A DNA stretch of 64,000 nt. Origin: Stieleria magnilauensis (GTDB lineage: Bacteria > Planctomycetota > Planctomycetia > Pirellulales > Pirellulaceae). The stretch's first letter is position 1, and every line of letters begins with the position of its first letter. The notes beneath the pieces are model-generated. The model was not told the origin of the DNA. It saw only the letters and a program-made list of their open reading frames with translations, and did no database searches. A program made the position numbers and the translations under genes. Positions 50,712-59,058 of this stretch are shown one piece after another. The stretch lies in assembly GCA_007753675.1 (NCBI GenBank), contig CP036432.1, forward strand, positions 408,394 to 472,393, read 5' to 3'.

Positions 50712-52394
50712 TCAGAGTTGCCATTCCGTCTGGACACCTTGGCTGCGGATCGACCGCTGGAAGTCGGCCAGCCGAGTCGGAGTGTCTGCGATGGCATGCG
50801 GCGTTAGATTGTGCGTGATCGCGAAGTCAGCCAGACAGCCGACCGCTTCGCCGATGCCCCACTCCACCGGATGCAACCTGTAACAACCGTTGGTCACGTG
50901 CGTCGTACCGATGTTCTTGCAGGCCGGCAACAGGTTTTGCATTCGCACGGGCAGCAACGCGCCGAGCGGAATCTGAAACGGCAACGACGCAAAGTCGATG
51001 TAGTTGTCGCCTCCACTGCTGGGATGAAGATCGATGTGATAACTGCCCACGCCGACCGAGTCTGCGAATCTGGCAGCGCTGACTTCGTTGATCGGTTGAC
51101 CGGTCACCAGACTCCGATTCTGTCGCCCCACGTGTTCCTCCAACACGGTGAAGCGTGCCCGGATCCGGCGTGACTCGCGAACGTAGGGCATCTTGGCGAG
51201 TCCGTCGCTGCTGCCCATCAGGTCACCGCGGAGCCGCAGTCCTGCGAAGCCCGTTCCTCCGTCGGGGCGAGGTGCTTCGGTTTGCAGCCAGTACAGCAGA
51301 CACAGACTCAATTGTCGCGCCCGCTGCAGATGCGTCTCGGCCGCCTCGGGGCCTTCGCCGAACAGGTTCCCCAGCAAGTAATCGTTCTGCGGCCAATTGA
51401 TCAGACTGACATCACTGTCGAACCGTCCGGGCTTGAACAGCGACGCGTCGATGATGCGGCGATAGGTCCATAAATTCAACACACCGTTGACCGATCGACC
51501 ACCCAGCGGATCAAAACCCAACGTCTTGGGATCGCCGGACGACGGATGGGTGTACGTCAAATCGAGTAACTTACCAGGCCACGGCGGAGTGAGTTGGGGC
51601 ACGAAGTCACGCCAAAATTGCCACTCCGCGGGTTGCTCGATCACATGATTCTGGTCCGGTAAATAGTCCACGGCGAAGCAGACGGTAAACGCCTGGTGGT
51701 TGTCAGGATCGGCCACTGCTGCGGCATGTAGCTCGCCGGTTTCCGAACGCGCTTCCGAACCGCTGACAAATTCGGTGTTGGTCAGTGGCAACAGGTCACC
51801 CGTTTCGCTGGCGTCGACAAAATACGTGCCACGCAACACGGTCGAATCACCTGTGAGGGTTGATCGAACCGTGACCGCTTCGACGCGATCATGCGTCACA
51901 TCCGCTGAGACGGGTGTGGTGTCGAGTAACAGTTGCAATTGCCCCGAATGCCGGTAGGGAGCGAGCTGGCGCAGGAGGATTTCCAGAGAGACTTTCGGTT
52001 CCGAACACAGCCGCGAAACGTTGCCGTTGCCGGGGTTCAAATGTGGATTGTTTCGAGCCGCATCGGTCAACGGATAGTTGTCGCGATAGTAGTCGCGGAT
52101 CTGCGATCGAAACTCACGGTAGGACCGGTTAGCTCCCGTGGTTTCAATCCAACGATGCTCATCCGGCGGCACGCCCTGGCTGGTCAGTTGCCCGCCGATC
52201 CAATCCGACGGTTCCGTCATGACGACTCGCCTGCCGTTGCGAAGTGCGGCAAGTGCGGCGGAGCATCCGCCCAGGCCTCCACCGATAATCACGATGTCGG
52301 CCTGGAGTTCGGTTGCGGCATAAGCGGGCGTCAATGTCGCAGCCAGCGACGTGAGCGCAAGGGAAGAACAGAATTGTCGTCTTTTCAAATTCAT
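50712..52394 (-). CDS. Secreted FAD-dependent oxidoreductase (FAD_oxidored family)
   Basis: 560 residues from ATG 52394 (MNLKRRQFCSSLALTSLAAT). The leader has the KRRQF pattern of twin-arginine export and ends near TPAYAA. The FAD site is ADIVIIGGGLGGCSAALAAL with the acidic end in VVMTEP. A second conserved block, GTYFVDASETGDLLPLTN, is typical of the PF12831 family. The C-terminal part (LLPACKNIGTTHVTNGCYRL, then HPVEWGIGEAVG) completes the fold. Planctomycetes have many members, often thought to act on sugars, but the substrate here is unknown. It is divergent from the PEP-CTERM gene at 52548. Confidence 0.9.
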   Translation of the reverse strand: MNLKRRQFCSSLALTSLAATLTPAYAATELQADIVIIGGGLGGCSAALAALRNGRRVVMTEPSDWIGGQLTSQGVPPDEHRWIETTGANRSYREFRSQIRDYYRDNYPLTDAARNNPHLNPGNGNVSRLCSEPKVSLEILLRQLAPYRHSGQLQLLLDTTPVSADVTHDRVEAVTVRSTLTGDSTVLRGTYFVDASETGDLLPLTNTEFVSGSEARSETGELHAAAVADPDNHQAFTVCFAVDYLPDQNHVIEQPAEWQFWRDFVPQLTPPWPGKLLDLTYTHPSSGDPKTLGFDPLGGRSVNGVLNLWTYRRIIDASLFKPGRFDSDVSLINWPQNDYLLGNLFGEGPEAAETHLQRARQLSLCLLYWLQTEAPRPDGGTGFAGLRLRGDLMGSSDGLAKMPYVRESRRIRARFTVLEEHVGRQNRSLVTGQPINEVSAARFADSVGVGSYHIDLHPSSGGDNYIDFASLPFQIPLGALLPVRMQNLLPACKNIGTTHVTNGCYRLHPVEWGIGEAVGCLADFAITHNLTPHAIADTPTRLADFQRSIRSQGVQTEWQL

Positions 52395-52547
52395 GAAATT
52401 CGTTCGTGAAAGGCGGGAATGGTGTGGGCGGGCGTGATCTGGAGTACCATAGCCAGGGGAGCGGGGACTGTCGTACCTGCGACCAGCCAAGACTCGATTG
52501 ATTCTCGCCAAATTCTATCTGATCTCATTTATTCCTGGATTGGTTTC

Positions 52548-53291
52548 ATGCAAAAGTATGCGGTCCTGTTCTTGATGACACTTGTCGTTTATTCGTCAGC
52601 CCCCGCTGCGATCATTACTTGGGGGGCGGTGCAGGACACGACTGCGAGTGCCGCAAACGACGTTGTTGATGGCGGCGACGTTGTTCTTGCGATCAATGGC
52701 CAGAGCCAAAGCAATACCAGTCCGCTGCGGCAAGGATCTGTGACGCTTGATGGGATTCTCTTTGAGTCGCCAGACGCCCAAGACTTCTTGGGAAACGTTG
52801 CAACGCCGACTCTCAACGCACTCTCGCTTCCCAGTGGGCGAACCGCCGGCGATGCCGACTACGATACCTTTCTTACACACGTCGCCTTTGCCGACGTCTC
52901 GCAGGCCGGATTGGCGGGGACGGATGTGGATTTGATCTACCCCATCGCTGGGCTCTCGGTCGCAACCGATTACCTGGTCCAGTTGTGGTACACCGATGAG
53001 CGGCCGACCGGAACGAACCGATCCGCGATCTTCGGTGACAACGAGACGCCCAATCACACGGTCGTCGTTCCGGGCCAAGGGGCGAACGGATTTGGCAGTT
53101 TTGTGGTGGGAAGCTTTACGGCGGATTCGAGTACTCAAGACTTGCGAATCGGCATCGAGAATGCTCCTCGGGCGCATTTGACCGGGATACTCGTTCGCGC
53201 CGTCGCCATTCCCGAGCCGTCATCGTTTGCGTTTCTCGCGTTGGGCATGACGGTCGCCGTCGGTCGTCGCAGACGCAGGTCGATTGGCTAA
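52548..53291 (+). CDS. PEP-CTERM anchored surface protein
   Basis: 247 residues from ATG 52548. The signal peptide MQKYAVLFLMTLVVYSSAPA is followed by a beta-rich secreted domain (TASAANDVVDGGDVVLAING, LWYTDERPTGTNRSAIFGDN) and the sorting signal IPEPSSFAFLALGMTVAVG with the basic tail RRRRRS. It is a likely exosortase substrate. Function unknown. Confidence 0.82.
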   Translation: MQKYAVLFLMTLVVYSSAPAAIITWGAVQDTTASAANDVVDGGDVVLAINGQSQSNTSPLRQGSVTLDGILFESPDAQDFLGNVATPTLNALSLPSGRTAGDADYDTFLTHVAFADVSQAGLAGTDVDLIYPIAGLSVATDYLVQLWYTDERPTGTNRSAIFGDNETPNHTVVVPGQGANGFGSFVVGSFTADSSTQDLRIGIENAPRAHLTGILVRAVAIPEPSSFAFLALGMTVAVGRRRRRSIG

Positions 53292-53409
53292 CCGTCGACT
53301 GACTTCAGCAACGATCATACCCGTCAGCGGCAGGTACATTAATGCATTGCCGACCAGTGATTGCCAGAAAAACGGTGGGCAGGAAAACGGGAGTGTCGGG
53401 TAACGGGGC

Positions 53410-53437
53410 GACAAGAAAATGGCTGACAAGAAAATGC
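53410..53437. repeat. Doublet GACAAGAAAATG (relative of the 14-bp repeat)
   Basis: GACAAGAAAATGG and GACAAGAAAATGC lie 15 bp apart, just outside the ackA stop, with a diverged GGGCAGGAAAACGGG upstream. The pattern resembles the CAAGACGATGGGGG family at 49871. No terminator is evident here. Confidence 0.45.
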
Positions 53438-53441
53438 GACG

Positions 53442-54656
53442 CTAGTTGCCGGCATTCTGGACGCAGGCGAGGGTTTGTTCGGCGATCTCGAACTCTTCGT
53501 CGGTGCTGACGACGACGACTTTCACTCGGCTCTCGGAGGTTTGGATTTCGCAGATCGGTGGCTCGACCGAAGTGTTGCGCGCCGCGTCGATCGCAATGCC
53601 GAGTGATTCCAGATCGCTGCAGCTGCGGGCGCGGATCTCGTGTGAGTGTTCGCCGATCCCGGCGGTGAAGGCGACGGCATCCAATCGTCCCAGCACCGCG
53701 TGGTAGGCGCCCAAGTATTTTTTGATTCGATAGACGAAGATCTCCACCGCCAAGGCCGCCGCTTCATCGCCGGCGGATTCCTTCGCCAACACTTCGCGCA
53801 TGTCGTTGGCCCCGCACAGTCCCTTGAGACCGCTCTGCTTGTTCAGCACCTCGTCCATCTGGTCCAAACTCATTCCGGACTGTTTCCCCATCTGGATCAG
53901 AATCGCGGGATCGAGATCACCACAACGTGTTCCCATCACCAGACCTTCCAGCGGCGTCAAGCCCATTGAAGTGTCCACACTGACGCCGCCGCGAATCGCA
54001 GTGGCGCTCGCCCCGTTGCCGAGATGGAACACGATCGTGTTCACGTCGGCCAAGGGACGCTTGAGATGGCGTGCCACCTGCTTGGCGACGTAGGCGTGGG
54101 AGGTGCCGTGGAATCCATAGCGGCGCAGACCAAATCGCCGGTACCAGTCTTGTGGGACGGCATAACGATACGCAAAAGCCGGCAATGTCTGGTGGAAGGC
54201 GGTGTCAAACACGGCGACTTGGGGGACATCAGGAAACGCCGATCGCGCGACTTCCATTCCGATCAGGTTGGCGGGATGGTGCAGTGGCGCCAGTGGCACC
54301 AACTGTTTCATCGTCTCAATCACGCGATCATCGATCAAGGTCGGACCGGAGTAGGTTTCACCGCCGTGCACCGCCCGGTGGCCGATGCCAACCAGATGCC
54401 GGCCACCGGCAAAGCTTGCGTTTTCCGACAGCGCACGCCGAATCAACTCCATGCCCTGCTGGTGATCGGGAACCGAGACGTCGATCGAGCGCGACGGGGG
54501 TGTGGACGTGGACGCCGGAAACGACTGTTTCAGGCAGCTCTCGTCTTCGCCGATTCGTTCGACCAGCCCGGATTCGAGCGGGCCAGCGGAATCCATGTCA
54601 AACAGCTCGTACTTGATCGACGAGCTGCCGGAATTGAGGACCAGGATTTGCTTCAC
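53442..54656 (-). CDS. ackA: Acetate kinase
   Basis: A 404-residue protein with all family blocks: ILVLNSGSSSIKYELFD at the N-terminus, HRAVHGGETYSGPTLI, FDTAFHQTLP, FHGTSHAYVAKQ, and FHLGNGASATAIRGGVSVDT followed by GLTPLEGLVMGTRCGDLDPA. It converts acetyl phosphate and ADP to acetate and ATP, and the reverse. The start is GTG, and the preceding gene's TGA overlaps it (GTGA), so it is the second gene of a pta-ackA operon. Confidence 0.97.
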   Translation of the reverse strand: MKQILVLNSGSSSIKYELFDMDSAGPLESGLVERIGEDESCLKQSFPASTSTPPSRSIDVSVPDHQQGMELIRRALSENASFAGGRHLVGIGHRAVHGGETYSGPTLIDDRVIETMKQLVPLAPLHHPANLIGMEVARSAFPDVPQVAVFDTAFHQTLPAFAYRYAVPQDWYRRFGLRRYGFHGTSHAYVAKQVARHLKRPLADVNTIVFHLGNGASATAIRGGVSVDTSMGLTPLEGLVMGTRCGDLDPAILIQMGKQSGMSLDQMDEVLNKQSGLKGLCGANDMREVLAKESAGDEAAALAVEIFVYRIKKYLGAYHAVLGRLDAVAFTAGIGEHSHEIRARSCSDLESLGIAIDAARNTSVEPPICEIQTSESRVKVVVVSTDEEFEIAEQTLACVQNAGN

Positions 54657-56752
54657 AATTCCGCTCCGTTGCGTTGAGCCTGGATCGCCGTGATCGCGAC
54701 GGTGTTGATGATGTCGGTGACGGTGCAGCCTCGGCTCAAGTCATTGACGGGTTTCTTGAGGCCTTGCAAAACCGGTCCGATCGCCACTGCGTCGGCCGAC
54801 CGTTGCACGGCTTTGTAGGTATTGTTGCCCGTGTTCAGGTCGGGAAAGATGAAGACCGTCGCGCGGCCGGCAATCTGGCTGTCGGGGAGTTTGGTTTTGG
54901 CAACGCCCAAATCGATCGCCGCGTCGTACTGAATCGGGCCTTCGATCAATAAATCCGCTCGGGCCTGGCGGACCAGCGCGGTCGCCTGCTTGACCCGCTC
55001 GACCTCTTCGCCGCTGCCCGATTGGCCGGTGGAATAAGACAGCATGGCGATGATCGGTTCGATGCCGAACACTTTTGCGGTGCCGGCGGAACTGATCGCG
55101 ATGTCGGCCAGTTGTGCGGGGTTTGGCCTCGGGTTGATCGCGCAATCGCCGTAGACGAGGACGCGATCTTTCAAGCACATCAGAAAGACGCTTGAGACGA
55201 TCGAACAACCCGGCTTGGTTCGAATCAGTTGCAACGCCGGACGGATGGTGTGGGCGGTCGTGTGTGCGGCACCGGAAACCATTCCGTCGGCGATGCCCTC
55301 GTACACCATCATGGTCCCAAAATAGCTGACATCCTGGACCGTATCGTGGGCCTGATCTTCGGTGACGCCCTTGTGTTGACGCAGTTGGAAGAATCGCTGT
55401 GCGAACGTTTCAAGGTAGGGATTGTTGCCCGGATCGATGATCTCGACGTCCGCCAAGTCAATTCCCAGTTCGTCGGCCAGCGTGCGGATTTTGAGCGGAT
55501 CGCCCAGCAAGACAATCTCCACGACGTCACGCCGCCGCAAGACCTCGGTGGCCCGCAGAATTCGCTCGTCGTCTCCCTCGGGCAAGACGATCCGTTGGCG
55601 GCGGCGTTTGGCCTGTTCAATCAACTCGTACTCGAACATCGCCGGTGTGACGACGGTTGAGCGTGCGACGTCGATTCGCTGGGCCAAGGCGTCGGGGTCG
55701 ATCGACGATTCGAACACACCCAGAGCGGCTTGGATTTTGCGATCGTTGTCGGGGCTGATCGCTCCTTCGACGGCCATCACGTTTCGGACCGTTTCGTAGG
55801 TATCGGTCTCGACGGCAAAGGTCGGAATCAACGGGCGGCGAATGCCTTCGATCAATCGGGTCACGCTGTCGGGAGGACGCATGCCACCGGTCAGTACAAT
55901 GCCGGAAATTTTCGGATAGTTGTCCGACGCGACCGTGGCCAGGCATCCCAGCAGAATGTCACTGCGATCCCCGGGAGTGATCACCAGCTTGCTTTCCTGG
56001 ACCCGCTCCAGAAAATTGGGCAACTGCATGGCCGCGACCGAGATCGTCAGGATCTCTCGATTCAGATCCGCTTCGCCGTCACGAATCGGGACCGCCCCGA
56101 GCGCCTCGGCGACCGCGCCGACGGTGGGGGCTTCCAGCGTCGGTTCATCGGCGACCACGAACACCGGATCGTCGTAGTTCCAACTCTTTTGCACCTCGCT
56201 CCGCACCGCTTCCATGCGTTCGGCCGCGACGCGATTGACGAAATTGGCCATGACCGTGCACCCTTCGTCGACCATCGCAATGCGTGTCGCATGCAGGGCA
56301 CCGCGGATGCTTTCGGGGGACTTGTTTCGTCCCGACAGCACGTTGACAACTGGGGTCCCGAGATGGGTGGCAATCTGCGCACTCAGATCGAACTCAAACG
56401 CGGAGGTGACCCCTTCAAAATCGGTGCCCTCACAGAGCACAAAATCGGAGCGTGATTCGATCGCCTTGTACCTTTCCAAGATGATGCGTAACAGCACCGA
56501 CAGTCCTTTCTCGGTCGCGATCGCTTGTGCGTCATCCGAGGTGACCGCATAACTATCTTCGTAGTCTTGATCGAGCGAGTACCGATTGAGCAGCAGTTCG
56601 GTATCGTTGTCGCGTTTGCCGTGGCTGCGAATGATCGGGCGAAAGAAACCCAGACGCTCGACGCGTCGCGACAACAGCTCCATGATGCCCAGCACCACGA
56701 GGGACTTGCCGCTGTCGGGTTCGGACGCAGCGATGTAGAGGTTTTTGGCCAT
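54653..56752 (-). CDS. pta: Phosphate acetyltransferase (long form)
   Basis: 699 residues. The N-terminal P-loop domain (AASEPDSGKSLVVLGIMELL) and a DRTGG-type middle domain (about 215-335) are followed by the catalytic PTA domain from about 375 (RQRIVLPEGDDERILRATEV, VSGAAHTTAHTIRPALQ, SSVFLMCLKDRVLVYGDCAI, GSGEEVERVKQATALV). It interconverts acetyl-CoA and acetyl phosphate. The three-domain form is the regulated type known from enterobacteria. The ATG at 56752 is the first plausible start. It overlaps ackA by four bases. Confidence 0.96.
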   Translation of the reverse strand: MAKNLYIAASEPDSGKSLVVLGIMELLSRRVERLGFFRPIIRSHGKRDNDTELLLNRYSLDQDYEDSYAVTSDDAQAIATEKGLSVLLRIILERYKAIESRSDFVLCEGTDFEGVTSAFEFDLSAQIATHLGTPVVNVLSGRNKSPESIRGALHATRIAMVDEGCTVMANFVNRVAAERMEAVRSEVQKSWNYDDPVFVVADEPTLEAPTVGAVAEALGAVPIRDGEADLNREILTISVAAMQLPNFLERVQESKLVITPGDRSDILLGCLATVASDNYPKISGIVLTGGMRPPDSVTRLIEGIRRPLIPTFAVETDTYETVRNVMAVEGAISPDNDRKIQAALGVFESSIDPDALAQRIDVARSTVVTPAMFEYELIEQAKRRRQRIVLPEGDDERILRATEVLRRRDVVEIVLLGDPLKIRTLADELGIDLADVEIIDPGNNPYLETFAQRFFQLRQHKGVTEDQAHDTVQDVSYFGTMMVYEGIADGMVSGAAHTTAHTIRPALQLIRTKPGCSIVSSVFLMCLKDRVLVYGDCAINPRPNPAQLADIAISSAGTAKVFGIEPIIAMLSYSTGQSGSGEEVERVKQATALVRQARADLLIEGPIQYDAAIDLGVAKTKLPDSQIAGRATVFIFPDLNTGNNTYKAVQRSADAVAIGPVLQGLKKPVNDLSRGCTVTDIINTVAITAIQAQRNGAEL

Positions 56753-56911
56753 TGAATTCGATCCGGATGCGGCGATGACGGTCGCGGTTTCAATGGTTTT
56801 ACCGCGTCACCGTCGACGGCAACATCGGGTGTTGCCGATTCCTGTCCCGTCGCACCCTGCGCCCTCCACGCTCTGGCGCGAGCGTGGCGACGTCGAAGTG
56901 GCACGATCCGG

Positions 56912-58087
56912 TTACAGATCGACCCAGGTGGATCCGCTGGCGGAACTGTTGACCGCGGCCTGGATAAAGTTCATTCCGTTGAGTCCGTCTTGCACGTTGG
57001 CGTACTTGCTTCCGTCACAGCTGAAGGGTTTGCCATCGTTGTAGGCTCGCACATCTTGCTCGAAGCAACGATGCAGGCGTGCATAGGCATCGTGGAAGGC
57101 TTCCGGGTGACCGGCCGGGATGTTGGGCTCGGCCATCAGTTCCTCCGGCAAATCGCCGAGGAATCCGTCGTTGGCCGAAACCGCACCGCGGAAATACGTG
57201 CGGTCCGGCTGATCGGGCAACAAGATTTTCAGCTGTTCGGGGAATTCCTGGTCCCAGATCAACGTGCCCTTGGTCCCGTTGACCTCGATGCCCAGATCGT
57301 TCTTGTGGCCGATGGCGATCTGTGACGCGCGGACGAGCGCCTTGCCGCCGTTGGACAGTTCGCAGTAGGTCGTGAAGTGATCATCCAGCAGCCGCCCACC
57401 GACAAAGGTAACCAGGTTGGCCTGGACCTTGGTGACATCGAGTCCGGTGACGTACCGCAATTGCATCAATGCGTGCGTTCCGATGTCGCCACCACAGCAA
57501 CTGATCCCGGACTTTTTGGGATCGACACGCCACTCGGCCTGGGCGACGCCCGCATCTTCGGTTCGCCCGGCCAGCCAGCCCTGCAGGTAACGTGAATCGG
57601 CCCAACGCACCTCGCCCAGCAAGCCGCTGGTGACGATGAAGCGGGCGAACCGGCTGGTCCAGTGACCGAGATAGGTGTGCGCGACGCCGAAGGGGATTTT
57701 GGCTTCTTCGACCGCATCGACCAACTGCTGAGCTTCGTCGAGATTGAGCGTCAGCGGTTTTTCGCAAAACACGGGAATCCCCGCACGGACGCATTTAATC
57801 GACGGATCGAAATGGACATGGTTGGGCGTGACGACGACGACATAGTCGACGCGTTCGCCGATCGGTTTCTTGGATTCCGCCTCGATCATTTCGTCATAGT
57901 TGGTGTATCCCGTGATCGGATAGTCCCAGTTGGCCGCTTCCTCCAAGGCCACTTTGGGATCGGGATGCAGTGCCGCGGCGACCACGCGCCGGGTACCGTC
58001 GAAATGGATCGCGCGTTGATGCGGTTGGACGATGAATGCACCACCGCCACCGCCGATCAAACCAACATTGAGAGGTCGTTGACTCAT
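56912..58087 (-). CDS. Gfo/Idh/MocA-family oxidoreductase
   Basis: 391 residues from ATG 58087 (MSQRPLNVGLIGGGGGAFIV), where the Rossmann fold begins at once. The open frame extends 56 codons upstream but is not protein-like. It has the NAD(P)-binding N-terminus, then YVVVVTPNHVHFDPSIKCVR and the Lys motif FCEKPLTLNLDEAQQLVD, followed by the substrate domain (GDIGTHALMQLRYVTGLDV). Relatives oxidise or reduce sugars and inositols; substrate unknown. No transporter or glycosidase is adjacent. Confidence 0.93.
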   Translation of the reverse strand: MSQRPLNVGLIGGGGGAFIVQPHQRAIHFDGTRRVVAAALHPDPKVALEEAANWDYPITGYTNYDEMIEAESKKPIGERVDYVVVVTPNHVHFDPSIKCVRAGIPVFCEKPLTLNLDEAQQLVDAVEEAKIPFGVAHTYLGHWTSRFARFIVTSGLLGEVRWADSRYLQGWLAGRTEDAGVAQAEWRVDPKKSGISCCGGDIGTHALMQLRYVTGLDVTKVQANLVTFVGGRLLDDHFTTYCELSNGGKALVRASQIAIGHKNDLGIEVNGTKGTLIWDQEFPEQLKILLPDQPDRTYFRGAVSANDGFLGDLPEELMAEPNIPAGHPEAFHDAYARLHRCFEQDVRAYNDGKPFSCDGSKYANVQDGLNGMNFIQAAVNSSASGSTWVDL

Positions 58088-58463
58088 GAAATTCGTTGCC
58101 GTTTTACGATTAGAGAGGAGTCTTGTTCGTTGCCCACCGATCTTGGGGGCTGCTAAGTATAGGGCTTGGCGACGACGGTCAACAAGCCACCGGGGCGATC
58201 GAGTTTCATCGGCAACGACTCGATTTTCGGTTGAAGTCTTGCTGCAAGTCGCCATCGACGCAGCCGAAACAAATCGCGGGGAAAGTCGAACCCTGGGTAA
58301 CCAAAGTGAAATTCTTTCGATGGTCCCTCAAAAATTCGATACAATCGAGGTAGGCGATCGTCACCGACACTGGTGGGGCGTGTCAGTCTTTCCGGCTTCG
58401 AATCGACGATTGCTCGCAGCGCAGAGGGGATCGAACGAAACCACCGAACGATGAGACGCCGAA
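58088..58463. other. Divergent intergenic region
   Basis: 376 bp between the oxidoreductase gene and the DUF5684-like gene. It must contain both promoters. I see no gene, tRNA or strong hairpin in it. Confidence 0.5.
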
Positions 58464-58862
58464 ATGAACCTTTTTAATTTCAATCTGCCATTGGCTCAGG
58501 ACGACGGAGGAGGCGGCGTCGTCGGCTTGCTGATTTTGGTGATCCAACTCGTGATCATCGTGGTTATTGTTGCCGGGCTTTGGAAGACCTTTGAGAAAGC
58601 CGGCAAGCCGGGCTGGGGAGCGATCATCCCGATCTACAACGTGGTCCTCCTGCTGCAAATCGCCGGCAGACCGATCTGGTGGATCCTGTTGCTGCTGATC
58701 CCGTTGGTGAACTTCATCATCGCCATCATCGTCTCGATCGATATCGCGAAGCATTTCGGAAAGGGCGTGGGGTTCGGGATCGGGCTCGCCTTTCTCGGCT
58801 TCATCTTCTACCCGATCCTCGGATTCGGCGATGCCAAGTACCAGCCTGTCGCAGCGACTTGA
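58464..58862 (+). CDS. Small membrane protein, DUF5684-like
   Basis: 132 residues with three to four hydrophobic spans: VVGLLILVIQLVIIVVIVAG (about 19-38), IWWILLLLIPLVNFIIAIIV (about 72-91) and FGIGLAFLGFIFYPILGFGD. The patterns FEKAGKPGWGAIIPIYNVVL and GKGVGFGIGLAFLGFIFYPI are typical of the DUF5684 family, sometimes found next to signal peptidase. Function unknown. The start is near a GAGACG site. Confidence 0.82.
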   Translation: MNLFNFNLPLAQDDGGGGVVGLLILVIQLVIIVVIVAGLWKTFEKAGKPGWGAIIPIYNVVLLLQIAGRPIWWILLLLIPLVNFIIAIIVSIDIAKHFGKGVGFGIGLAFLGFIFYPILGFGDAKYQPVAAT

Positions 58863-58975
58863 TCGGAGGCCGAAATCAATGGCCCGATGCGGGGCTTGGC
58901 CGACACCGCTAAATCGACATTGACGGGCGCCAGATCGCCCCGGGCGCTCGCGCGAACCGGCTGATGTCAATCGAC

Positions 58976-59006
58976 GATTAGCCGTTTGGCGCAAGCCTAC
59001 GGGCCC
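58976..59006. repeat. Short intergenic repeat ATTAGCCGTTTGGCGCAAGC
   Basis: The string GATTAGCCGTTTGGCGCAAG then CCTACGGGCCC shares GGCGCAA and the GGGCC ending with the hairpin at 9689-9756. From memory, such strings are common between genes in Rhodopirellula relatives. It lies 52 bp before the end of the Na/Pi-type gene. Confidence 0.35.
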
Positions 59007-59058
59007 TGCCCTGGTCAAAACCTTGTTGATTTAGCAGTCGCGGGGCATGGGCTGGTCG

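Noticed and set aside
53220..53429. 69-codon minus-strand frame between the PEP-CTERM gene and ackA
   Set aside because: Overlaps the sorting-signal codons of the PEP-CTERM gene and repeat sequence; no ribosome site.
58088..58255. 56-residue N-terminal extension of the Gfo/Idh/MocA oxidoreductase
   Set aside because: The Rossmann motif starts right after ATG 58087; the extension has shadow composition.
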